Source: a bacterium
GTDB taxonomy: Bacteria > Planctomycetota > Phycisphaerae > Phycisphaerales > UBA1924
Assembly (NCBI GenBank): GCA_002401225.1
Contig: NVSM01000020.1
Location: 1-9,831 of the forward strand
Length of the DNA: 9,831 nt
Reading direction: 5' to 3'
How positions within the stretch are numbered: position 1 is the first letter of the stretch; each line of letters starts with the position of its first letter. Position numbers and translations under genes: made by a program. The notes beneath the pieces are model-generated. The model saw only the letters and a list, made by a program, of their open reading frames with translations. It was not told the DNA's origin and made no database searches. Below are positions 1 through 6,849 of the stretch, piece by piece.

Positions 1-39
1 ACTTCGTTCGACACCTCCCCGCGGGGCGCAGGGAGGGAA
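1..39. repeat. GC-rich dyad at left edge, possible end of a dispersed intergenic repeat
   Basis: The first 39 bases contain the perfect palindrome CCCCGCGGGG (17-26) inside a longer dyad, CCTCCC (14-19) against GGGAGG (31-36). Read on the minus strand it continues into GGTGTCGAACGAAGT at the window edge. GC-rich stems joined to such a tail resemble short repeats scattered between genes in many bacterial genomes; that likeness is from memory, not a search. It lies about 70 bases downstream of the Sua5 stop codon, so it could end that transcript, but no T-run follows the stem on the minus strand, so it is not a classical intrinsic terminator. The repeat is cut by the window edge and its full extent cannot be seen. 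Confidence 0.35.
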
Positions 40-106
40 TAAGAAGACCTCTTCGACGATGAAGGTGCGCCCATCTTCTCGTTGGTGCGGGGAAGGCGTA
101 AGATAT

Positions 107-1093
107 TTATCCGTGTGTCGCTCGACCAAGTCGCTCCATGATCGCCGCCCGGATGGCTTGGTCTTTGGTGCTGCTTCCATCCATCGGTTCCTCAATCCAA
201 ATCTCCTCGCCACCAACTTTGTCAGCATCATGCAATGCCCGGTAGATCGCACTGGCATACGCACCAAGTTCTGATGGCATCGAGATCAGCGATCCATTTG
301 CTGGGTGCGTATCAATCGACCATGCGATCAACACCACCGATTCATCGACAGATGCAAGTGATTCAGTTGAGACCAGCCTCGTCGGCGTTTTCGGCTGATA
401 ATGAGATCCAACAATTCCAGGTGATCGTGCAACTGAGCCTTCCGCCTGTTGGGTCACACACTCGACTGGTTTCCCAAGCGTCTCGCCAATCGCATACGCC
501 CCGACAATCCCCGGACGAAGTACCTTGGGTACCTCGCCCGTAAGATCAACCACCGTCGATTCAATTCCCGCTCGGCAGTGTCCGCCATCAATCACAATCA
601 GATCCGCATCGCCAAATCCGTCAGCCACATGCTCGGGCGTGGTGGGGGAGATCCGCCCGGATGGATTCGCACTCGGTCCAACGATCGGCTTGCCAAACGC
701 CTCGATCAGTGCCAATGCGCACGGATGCGCTGGGCAGCGCACCGCGACCGTATCGCCATTAGCACACACGATTCCGGGCACGCAATCTGCTTTGGCAAGC
801 ACGATGGTCACCGGGCCGGGCCAATACGCCTTGGCGATCAACTCTGCTTCTTGCGTCCATTGTGCGACAACCGTCTTGGCCATTCTGATCCCTGAGACAT
901 GCACAATCAACGGATTCGTCGCGGGTCGGCCTTTGAGCGCAAAGACCTTGGCCACCGCATCGCCATCGAGTGCGTCGGCTCCAAGCCCATACACAGTCTC
1001 GGTCGGGAACGCGACGAGTTGCCCGTTGGTGAGGCGATCAACACCTGTTGCGATGGCTGTAGGCCCTTCGAGAATCTCAGTCATCACTCGCAT
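107..1093 (-). CDS. Sua5/YciO/YrdC-family L-threonylcarbamoyladenylate synthase (two-domain Sua5 type)
   Basis: This cytoplasmic enzyme makes threonylcarbamoyl-AMP from threonine, bicarbonate and ATP, the first step of the t6A37 modification of ANN-decoding tRNAs. The YrdC-like domain covers about residues 15-205 and shows the family motifs in order: FPTETVYGLGADA (29-41), KGRPATNPLIVHV (54-66), WPGPVT (91-96), RCPAHP (119-124), VGPSANPSGRISPTTPEHV (138-156), GIESTVVD (176-183) and LRPG (192-195). The linker signature SPG...HYQPKTP (224-237) and a C-terminal domain ending in EIWIEEP and AIRAAIMERLGRA mark the longer Sua5 form rather than the short TsaC form. At 328 aa the length is normal for Sua5. 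Two in-frame ATGs are possible, 1093 or 1084; neither has a clear Shine-Dalgarno. Both overlap the end of the upstream TolC-family gene (by 17 or 8 bases), which suggests translational coupling. No other t6A gene (TsaB, TsaD, TsaE) is in view. Confidence 0.95.
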   Translation of the reverse strand: MRVMTEILEGPTAIATGVDRLTNGQLVAFPTETVYGLGADALDGDAVAKVFALKGRPATNPLIVHVSGIRMAKTVVAQWTQEAELIAKAYWPGPVTIVLAKADCVPGIVCANGDTVAVRCPAHPCALALIEAFGKPIVGPSANPSGRISPTTPEHVADGFGDADLIVIDGGHCRAGIESTVVDLTGEVPKVLRPGIVGAYAIGETLGKPVECVTQQAEGSVARSPGIVGSHYQPKTPTRLVSTESLASVDESVVLIAWSIDTHPANGSLISMPSELGAYASAIYRALHDADKVGGEEIWIEEPMDGSSTKDQAIRAAIMERLGRATHG

Positions 1094-3017
1094 CCGATTC
1101 TTGAGCAGCCTCTGTTTCTATAGGCTCAACCTTATAGTCCAACGCCGACTCGCCCGGCGCAAGCTGATTCGCATCGGGCACTACGAAGTCAATCCGTGAG
1201 CGATCGAGCGTTGTGCCCATCGCTTTGTGGAGATCGACGATCGCGGTGTTGTAGTTGATGAGGGAGGCAGCCTCAGCGATCTCCGCATTGGCCAACGCTT
1301 CTTGTTGGTTGAGTTCAAGGTTCAATCGCTCGACCGAATACCCGGCATTGGTCAGTTCTTTTTCAACGATCAAAGCCCGCAACGCTTCGCCCTGGGCGAC
1401 GCGTGAGAGTGTTGATTGTTCGATGAGTGCATTGTTGGTGACCATCGCGTTGAGTGCGATTTTAATATCAAGGACGATGCCTTGGGCGGTCTGGCGATAG
1501 GCCACGACCGATTGCATGCGTTGGAGCCTTGCCTTGCGATATTCTGCTTCGCCGATCCGATTCCCGATCGGCTGCTCGAACGATAAGCCCAAGAGCCAGT
1601 CATCAATAAACCGCGTCGCATCGCCATCGTTATAGGCATCGCCAACCGAATCGCCGAATCCAAGCAGCCGTGCCTGCGCCTGAAGCTCAAGCTTGGGCAG
1701 GCGTTGGTTCTTGGCGACCTGTTGGCGGATGGTTGCATCGTCAATGCTCAACAACGCGATATCCATCTCTGGGCGATTCGTCACGCCGTTGGTGATCGCA
1801 TCGAGCAATGAATACGAAACCGCCTCACGCATCGCATCATCGCGAGGCACAATCAACGCCTCGCTGCCAACCGCTAGGTTCGGATCGTTCATCAACTGCT
1901 TGAGCCGATCGCTCGCATTGCGCAGGTTGGTTCGTGCGACGAGCAGATCAGATCGCCGACGCTCGACGCGTGCGACCGCATCAGCCACCTGTGCCTGGCG
2001 TGCATCTTGCACCCTTCTCGCTTTGATATCGTCACGAACCTTGATCCCCCGTTCGAGGAGCTTGGATCGAATAACAAGTTCTTTGTATCGAAGCACCAAG
2101 GTCCAATACGCCTTCTCGGTCTCGCTCGCAGCATCGATCAGGGTAGATTTCAATGAAGCGACGCTTGTTCGCTCGGCGTTGCGAGCCAGATAGATCTGTG
2201 CCATGTTCGTGTCGCGTCCAAATCCGCGGAGTAACGGCTGGGTGATTCCAAGTGTGATGTTCGATGCATTGGCCGGATTCGGAACCGGAGGCGTTCCGAA
2301 GAACGAACTATCGACATTGGTATAGTTGATATCGTTGGAGATCGAAACCGTGCCGCCGGTGGTCAGCTGGCGCGATACCCCGATTGATCCATCGGCAGAT
2401 TGCGAAGCATTGCGTACAAAGGTTGTCGATCCGCCGAAGCCTGATCCGGCCTGTGGGATGATCGAATCTTGATACTGTGCCGATGCAGAAAACAACCAAT
2501 CGAACTGTGCCTCGGCCTGGGTGAGGGTGCTTTGTGAGATTGCAGGTGCAAAGCTTGCGACCTCTACACTCAAGTTGTTGGCGACGGCGGTCTGAATCGA
2601 TTGTTCTAGTGTCAACCCAATCAGCCGGGTTGGTTGCCCCATCAGATCATCGCCGACCAGTGATGAGATCGGATCATCGCCTTCGGGCGACTGCGCTCGA
2701 AGCTGCTCGATATATCCAGATGCCGAGAACTCCCGTTCGATTTGTTCGAGATGATCATCGCGAATTTCGAGCTTGCTTAGATCAAGCGTTGTGCCCAGAT
2801 TCCGAGATTGCGGATTCTGTTTGGCGTGCTCGATCTCGACCTCGATTGCTCGGATCATCGCCTGCTGGAGTTCCTTCTCGCTTTGGCGTTGAATTGGGGA
2901 TGAACACCCACCAGCAGCGAGGGTACCCGCAAGGATTGCGCCGATGCTGCCTGCATGTATTGATGTTCGGAAAGCAGTTGTGCGTAAAGCATGACGATTG
3001 CGTGGGTTCATGGCCAT
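1077..3017 (-). CDS. TolC/OEP-family outer-membrane efflux lipoprotein
   Basis: This is an outer-membrane factor of the TolC type, the trimeric channel of tripartite efflux or type I secretion systems. The N-terminus has a basic start, a hydrophobic stretch (about 20-35) and GGC at 36-38, so Cys38 is the likely lipidated residue. The lipobox is loose, with Ala at -3. An unusually long polar, helical segment (about 40-130) precedes the first OEP repeat (about 134-390), which contains the characteristic LGITQPLLRGFG (256-267) and long alternating-charge helices (about 280-375). The second repeat (about 396-605) carries LGLSFEQPIGNRIGEAEYRKAR (477-497 region). The tail is acidic. No membrane-fusion protein, RND pump or ABC transporter is adjacent, so the transported substrate is unknown. 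The 3' end overlaps the Sua5 start, so the two probably share an mRNA. The start could be the ATG at 3017 or 3011; neither has a Shine-Dalgarno sequence. Confidence 0.93.
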   Translation of the reverse strand: MAMNPRNRHALRTTAFRTSIHAGSIGAILAGTLAAGGCSSPIQRQSEKELQQAMIRAIEVEIEHAKQNPQSRNLGTTLDLSKLEIRDDHLEQIEREFSASGYIEQLRAQSPEGDDPISSLVGDDLMGQPTRLIGLTLEQSIQTAVANNLSVEVASFAPAISQSTLTQAEAQFDWLFSASAQYQDSIIPQAGSGFGGSTTFVRNASQSADGSIGVSRQLTTGGTVSISNDINYTNVDSSFFGTPPVPNPANASNITLGITQPLLRGFGRDTNMAQIYLARNAERTSVASLKSTLIDAASETEKAYWTLVLRYKELVIRSKLLERGIKVRDDIKARRVQDARQAQVADAVARVERRRSDLLVARTNLRNASDRLKQLMNDPNLAVGSEALIVPRDDAMREAVSYSLLDAITNGVTNRPEMDIALLSIDDATIRQQVAKNQRLPKLELQAQARLLGFGDSVGDAYNDGDATRFIDDWLLGLSFEQPIGNRIGEAEYRKARLQRMQSVVAYRQTAQGIVLDIKIALNAMVTNNALIEQSTLSRVAQGEALRALIVEKELTNAGYSVERLNLELNQQEALANAEIAEAASLINYNTAIVDLHKAMGTTLDRSRIDFVVPDANQLAPGESALDYKVEPIETEAAQESDASDD

Positions 3018-3143
3018 GCTTTAACGGTAGGTTGGGTAAAATGTGGTGTCGTTGCCCGAACAGGAGAACCTCACCAATGTGTGCGGGTACACTCATAGGC
3101 CAGCAACCCAGACCCCGATCGAGAATGCGCCAGGAGGCTCAAG
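3018..3143. other. Divergent intergenic region between the TolC-family gene and the SH3-like protein gene
   Basis: The 126 bp between the two divergent start codons must hold the promoters for both directions. On the plus strand there are -10-like hexamers TAAAAT (3037-3042) and TACACT (3088-3093), but neither has a convincing -35 at 16-18 bp. I found no good sigma-70 pair on the minus strand and no clear operator dyad. A small reading frame beginning with the ATG at 3077, behind CAGGAGAACC, runs into the next gene in another frame and is not supported as a gene. Confidence 0.4.
3132..3137 (+). promoter_or_regulatory. Consensus Shine-Dalgarno AGGAGG fixing the start at 3144
   Basis: AGGAGG lies 6 bases before ATG 3144. 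It is a full anti-16S match at optimal spacing, and the peptide that follows is a good signal sequence. The neighbouring FIST, Sua5 and TolC-family genes lack such a site, so this gene is likely to be translated efficiently. Confidence 0.85.
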
Positions 3144-4499
3144 ATGCCAACGAATATCAAATACACTTTGTCTATCTCCGCCTGTGCCCTCACGCTTGCA
3201 CTGGGGGCGATTCCAGCATCTGCGATCTCAGCTGGTGTCGAGGCGGTTGCCTTCCAAGATGCTCAAGAATACAAGATCGTCAAAGCGAACAAGACCCTGC
3301 TTCGCTGTGGCGATCAGGATGTTTTCTACGCGATCGCCGAGTTGAACGCAAAGATGCCTTTGGAAGTCCTCGGGGCTTCTGGTAGCTATACCAAGGTTCG
3401 CATGCCAGTTGCGATCGGTGCCTTTGTTCCTGCCAACGAAGTCGATGTCTCGGCTACCGGCGAAACGGTTACGCTGATCACCCGTTCGAAGCTTCGCGCC
3501 CCATCGCACCTGCTCGGGTTGTCAGGATCATGGAAAGCCCTCTATACCGAGGGGCTCAAATCGGGCACCGAGCTGGCAGTTCTCGAAGCACTCAAGAACG
3601 ACGCAGGCGATATTGTTGGCTACCGCGTTTCGCCGCCCGAAGGGCCAACTGGTGAGATCGCGATCGCCTACATCAGAACCGATGCCTTGCGCGATCCCAA
3701 AGCGGGCGAAGTCGCCAACTACAATCCCACAGCCAAGCCCGCTCAAGAGCGAGTCTCCGAGCCTGCCGCAGAGCCAGTGATCGAAGAATCAGCCCCCGTA
3801 GTTGTTGATACTTCGATGATGGAAGAGATGAACACTTCAACAGCTCAACCTGTCGAGATCTCAAACGCGGCTCCGGTTGATGTTGAAGAAACTGATCGCG
3901 AAAATGATTCTGCTCCTACCGAGCCAACCCAGATCACCGCGCCCAGCGGCTTGGTTTCAGCATCGGCACTCGAAGATCTCGAAGCAACCTTCGACAACGC
4001 ACGAACACTACCCAAAGCCGAGCTCGATCAATCACTCAATGAGCTCCACGCCGAGTTTTCACGAACTCGCGTCCAAGCCGACGATGGCTCATCGCTTGCT
4101 GCTGCCCTTGATCAACGCCTCGAGTGGATCGATATCCGTATCGAAACCCGCAACCAACGCCAGTCGATCGCTGCGATTCTCGCAGCGTACGACGCCAACG
4201 CGGACCAATCGGCCAAAGACATCCAGGCTTGGCAGAGCGGGCGTGCCTATCAACTCGTCGGACGCATGACCACCAGCGCTGTGTATACCGGCGAGCATCT
4301 GCCGTTGCTTTATCGCATCCAAGCGATCGATCCATCCACCGGCGCGACACGCACCGTTGGGTATGTCGCTCCAAGCTCGACCCAAGACTTCCGCCATCTG
4401 CTCGGACGAATCGTGGGCGTGGTCGGATCGATGAACAACGACGATTCGCTCAAACTCACCATCATCGAGCCCGATCGCATCGATCCGATGCCCGAGTAA
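3144..4499 (+). CDS. Exported protein with tandem SH3-like segments and an unassigned C-terminal domain
   Basis: The 451-aa product has a Sec signal peptide (basic start, hydrophobic core about 8-24, likely cleavage after ASA at 25-27), so it should act in the periplasm or at the surface. Residues about 42-102 and 107-183 look like two bacterial SH3-type barrels: each has an opening strand, a short SGS(Y/W) segment (79-81, 128-130) and a closing strand (AFVPANEV; IAYIRTDAL). Such domains commonly bind cell-wall or protein ligands, but no catalytic motif is seen. A Pro/Glu/Ala-rich acidic linker (about 187-268) leads to a helical stretch (about 272-362). The last 85 residues are beta-rich, with GRMTTSAVYTGEHLPLLYR (373-391), VGYVAP (405-410) and GRIVGVVGS (421-429), and resemble a small OB- or SH3-like barrel. 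The start is fixed by AGGAGG. The FIST gene follows after 34 bp and may be co-transcribed. The domain calls are by eye; the function is unknown. Confidence 0.85.
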   Translation: MPTNIKYTLSISACALTLALGAIPASAISAGVEAVAFQDAQEYKIVKANKTLLRCGDQDVFYAIAELNAKMPLEVLGASGSYTKVRMPVAIGAFVPANEVDVSATGETVTLITRSKLRAPSHLLGLSGSWKALYTEGLKSGTELAVLEALKNDAGDIVGYRVSPPEGPTGEIAIAYIRTDALRDPKAGEVANYNPTAKPAQERVSEPAAEPVIEESAPVVVDTSMMEEMNTSTAQPVEISNAAPVDVEETDRENDSAPTEPTQITAPSGLVSASALEDLEATFDNARTLPKAELDQSLNELHAEFSRTRVQADDGSSLAAALDQRLEWIDIRIETRNQRQSIAAILAAYDANADQSAKDIQAWQSGRAYQLVGRMTTSAVYTGEHLPLLYRIQAIDPSTGATRTVGYVAPSSTQDFRHLLGRIVGVVGSMNNDDSLKLTIIEPDRIDPMPE

Positions 4500-4533
4500 A
4501 ATTTTCCAATAGCCGAGAGCATGATTTTCTCTG

Positions 4534-5829
4534 ATGCCCGAGCAACCACACACCGATCTCGATTCGATCAAAATGGTCACCGCGATGTCAACGCGCGAAG
4601 ATCCGATCGATGCTGCATTGCAGGTGTCTGATCGAATCAAGCACCAGCTTGGGTCATCTCCAGATCTGCTGATGGTCTTTGTATCGATTCATCATGCGCG
4701 AAAAATGGGCATGATCGCCGACACGCTCCGCGATCGGCTCAGTTCATCGCATATGCTCGGGATCACCGCCTCTGGAGTGATGTCCAACGCGAGTGTGATC
4801 GAAGACGGCCCAGCACTATCAGTTTTGGCGTGTCGGTTCCCGGGGGTTGGCATCAATCCGTTCTGGATCGATCATCTTTCGCCGAGGGAATCGATGGAGG
4901 AGCGGGCAGCTAAGCTCTCAGATTGCATCGGCGCGACCGATGATATGCGAGCTACGCTCTTTTTCGCCGATCCGTTTTCGGTGCCTTTGGTCAATCTCAT
5001 CCCCGCGCTTTCTGCATCGCGTGTGCAGGTGGTCGCCAACTCTGGGCGCGTCGATCACATCGGCACCATCATCGGGGGCATGGCTTCTGCGGGCAACGCA
5101 CCAAACACCAATACCCTGCTCCTCAACGGCGAAACACGCAACTCAGGCGCGATGGGCGTAACACTCAGTGGCCCGATCCAAGTCGATACCATCGTCTCGC
5201 AGGGCTGTCGACCGATCGGCAACCCGATGGTTATCACCAAAGCCCGAGGCAACCTCATCCTCGAACTCGCAGGCGTTCGCGCGGTCGATGCCATCCGCGA
5301 GATCGTTCGTGAACTCGACGAAGCAGACAAGCAACTCCTTGCCAATGGCTTAGTCATGGGGCGTGTTATCAACGAGAACAAAGCACACTTCGGCAGAGGC
5401 GATTTTCTTATTCGCAATATCATGGGCGGCGACGAATCCTCCGGCGCGGTTGCGATCGCAGATATCATCCATGCTGGGCAAACAGTCCAGCTTCATCTTC
5501 ATGACCAACAAACCGCCCGCGAAGACCTCTCGCTCTTACTTGATGGCCAAAGGCTCTACTCCAAACCCGCCGGCGCATTGCTTATCTCATGCACCGGGCG
5601 AAGCAATAACTTCTTTGACGAACACACCACCGATGCCAGCGTTATTACACATGCCTTCGATCCCAAGCCTGACGGAGCCAACCTTGCCAAGTCGGGCAAA
5701 GAAGTCGATCCAGACGCGGGCATTCCCCTCGCCGGTTTCTTCGCGGCTGGCGAGATCGGCCCGGTCGATGGCCAAGTCTTCCAGCACGGCCATACCGCGG
5801 TCGCTGCTCTCTTCCGAGAGCCTGAATAA
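4534..5829 (+). CDS. FIST N- and C-domain sensory protein (stand-alone)
   Basis: The 431-aa protein is a complete FIST_N (about 30-230) plus FIST_C (about 245-425) module, thought from family context to sense small ligands such as amino acids. FIST_N features include LLMVFVS (45-51), LGITASGVMSN (75-85), LFFADPFSVPLVN (142-154) and IIGGMASAG (179-187). FIST_C features include CRPIGNPMVITKARGN (225-240), LAGVRAVDAI (245-254), FLIRNIMG (291-298), LHLHD (320-324), GALLISCTGR (347-356) and GFFAAGEIGPVDGQVFQHGHTA (401-422), all typical of the family. No kinase, GGDEF, methyl-accepting or other output domain is fused, and there is no signal peptide or membrane segment, so it is cytoplasmic and would need a partner encoded elsewhere. 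The first ATG (4534) has no Shine-Dalgarno; ATGs at 4573 and 4585 are alternatives that keep the whole domain. It lies 34 bp after the SH3-like gene and converges on the next gene. Confidence 0.92.
   Translation: MPEQPHTDLDSIKMVTAMSTREDPIDAALQVSDRIKHQLGSSPDLLMVFVSIHHARKMGMIADTLRDRLSSSHMLGITASGVMSNASVIEDGPALSVLACRFPGVGINPFWIDHLSPRESMEERAAKLSDCIGATDDMRATLFFADPFSVPLVNLIPALSASRVQVVANSGRVDHIGTIIGGMASAGNAPNTNTLLLNGETRNSGAMGVTLSGPIQVDTIVSQGCRPIGNPMVITKARGNLILELAGVRAVDAIREIVRELDEADKQLLANGLVMGRVINENKAHFGRGDFLIRNIMGGDESSGAVAIADIIHAGQTVQLHLHDQQTAREDLSLLLDGQRLYSKPAGALLISCTGRSNNFFDEHTTDASVITHAFDPKPDGANLAKSGKEVDPDAGIPLAGFFAAGEIGPVDGQVFQHGHTAVAALFREPE
5806..5821 (+). terminator. Weak hairpin at the 3' end of the FIST gene
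   Basis: GCTCTC-TTCC-GAGAGC is a perfect 6-bp stem with a 4-base loop inside the last codons of the FIST gene. It sits just before the 19-bp gap between two converging genes. The only T-rich run (AATAAATTTCTGTT) begins a few bases later and is broken, so the structure could help end transcription or protect the 3' end, but it is not a textbook intrinsic terminator. On the minus strand no T-run follows the stem. Confidence 0.3.
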
Positions 5830-5848
5830 ATTTCTGTTCATAAAACTC

Positions 5849-6799
5849 TTATAGCAAACCCAAAGCCTTTAGATCTGCCAAAGGCTCATCGAACGAGCAA
5901 CTCCCATAGCTCGTCGCAAACCCTTCGCGCACCCGTGCCAACGACACAATCGGCAACACGACATTGCGCCATGAGACCTGTTCGTCGTCGAACACAAACG
6001 CCTTGGGATCAGTCTCGTCGAGCACCGCGATGGTTGTGTCCATGTCGAAGCCTTTGATTGATCGTACAAACGCGCCCGCGAGGAATACATTGATAAATCC
6101 GTGCATCACCGCTCTGGGCGCGTCGGGTTCATAGGTGAGTGCTTGTTCGGCCCGGATCGGATGGTGCAAGCCTGCGGTCGCCTTGAACATCACATCCGCC
6201 GCGTTGCATGCGTGCATGAACCCTGCGATGTCCGCCGATGTTGGGAACAGATCGGGCGTGACGCCGCCGCAACGGATTTTGGCTGCTGCCTGATTCCCAG
6301 CGATGGCTGCGACGAATCCGCGTGGATCACCACCCATAATCACATCGCCCGGAATCTCAAACGCCGGGGCGATCATCGCGGGCAATATGTCCATGATTTC
6401 ATCAACATCGCTCGGCGAATCGATCTTCATCTCGATCACATCAACCATCGCCAGCCCATGCTCTTCCTTGTCGTGGTGCTCGTTGAACTTGTAAATCTCT
6501 TCGAGGTTCTCTTCGAGATTGCCAACGATCACCGCCGAGATTTGCCATGGGTCTTGCATGTCCGCGTTTTCGCGATATCCGCTTGTGGCATATGTCCCCG
6601 GCATCACCACCGCGGCGTGCTTGCTCAGTTCTTCGAGCCGAGGCACTGTGCAGATGAACCGCGAAAGAAATCCCTCGTGCTCGCTGCGCAGATACTTGGC
6701 ATAGTTCTCGACCGCTGTATCCATAGGTAACTTGCTCGGCGGGAAAAGCCCGGCATAGTCAATCAGTCCGGTCATCAAGGTTTCAATCGTTCGGTTCAT
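5849..6799 (-). CDS. Conserved protein of unknown function with KIRCGG and FKATAGLHHP motifs
   Basis: This is a 316-aa soluble protein with no signal peptide or membrane segment. I recognise its style as a conserved bacterial hypothetical family but cannot name a function. Landmarks are IDYAGLFPPSKLPM (13-26), VIEMKID (121-127), a glycine-rich GGDPRGF (156-162), AKIRCGGVTPDLFP (173-186) and DVMFKATAGLHHPIR (202-216). The spacing of beta-strand-like segments ending in Lys125, Lys174 and Lys206 suggests an alpha/beta, possibly TIM-barrel, fold in which Lys174, Lys206 and His212/His213 could be active-site residues; this is inference. ATG 6799 is chosen because GAGAA lies just upstream and the conserved-looking sequence begins there. 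An ATG at 6853 would overlap the hydrolase stop as ATGA, and one at 6898 would overlap the hydrolase gene by 49 bases; both add poorly organised residues. The hydrolase gene lies 50 bp upstream, so the two are likely to be in one operon and may share a substrate. Confidence 0.85.
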   Translation of the reverse strand: MNRTIETLMTGLIDYAGLFPPSKLPMDTAVENYAKYLRSEHEGFLSRFICTVPRLEELSKHAAVVMPGTYATSGYRENADMQDPWQISAVIVGNLEENLEEIYKFNEHHDKEEHGLAMVDVIEMKIDSPSDVDEIMDILPAMIAPAFEIPGDVIMGGDPRGFVAAIAGNQAAAKIRCGGVTPDLFPTSADIAGFMHACNAADVMFKATAGLHHPIRAEQALTYEPDAPRAVMHGFINVFLAGAFVRSIKGFDMDTTIAVLDETDPKAFVFDDEQVSWRNVVLPIVSLARVREGFATSYGSCSFDEPLADLKALGLL

Positions 6800-6849
6800 A
6801 GTGTTCTCATTCTCAATGGGGTTGAGCAGCAAGCGTAGGCACAAATCTA

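Noticed and set aside
1..74. Minus-strand mini-frame starting at 74 and open to the left edge
   Set aside because: It is short and low-complexity and overlaps the GC-rich dyad. There is no ribosome site, so it is better explained as repeat or intergenic sequence.
525..1199. Plus-strand open frame of 224 codons
   Set aside because: It lies antisense to the Sua5 gene, whose motifs are unmistakable. The translated product has no motif of its own.
3077..3143. Possible leader peptide start behind CAGGAGAACC
   Set aside because: The frame has no stop before the SH3-like gene and continues out of frame through it. There is no sign of an attenuator.
3018..3143. Regulatory RNA or riboswitch in the divergent gap
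   Set aside because: I saw no extended stem or known riboswitch core on either strand in the 126 bp.
2534..3385. Plus-strand open frame of 283 codons
   Set aside because: It runs antisense through the 5' part of the TolC-family gene and then out of frame through the signal peptide of the SH3-like gene. Its composition is Arg/Ser/Cys-rich and shows no domain.
6101..6730. Plus-strand open frame of 209 codons
   Set aside because: It is antisense to the 316-aa conserved protein and is rich in Cys, His and Arg, typical of a shadow frame.
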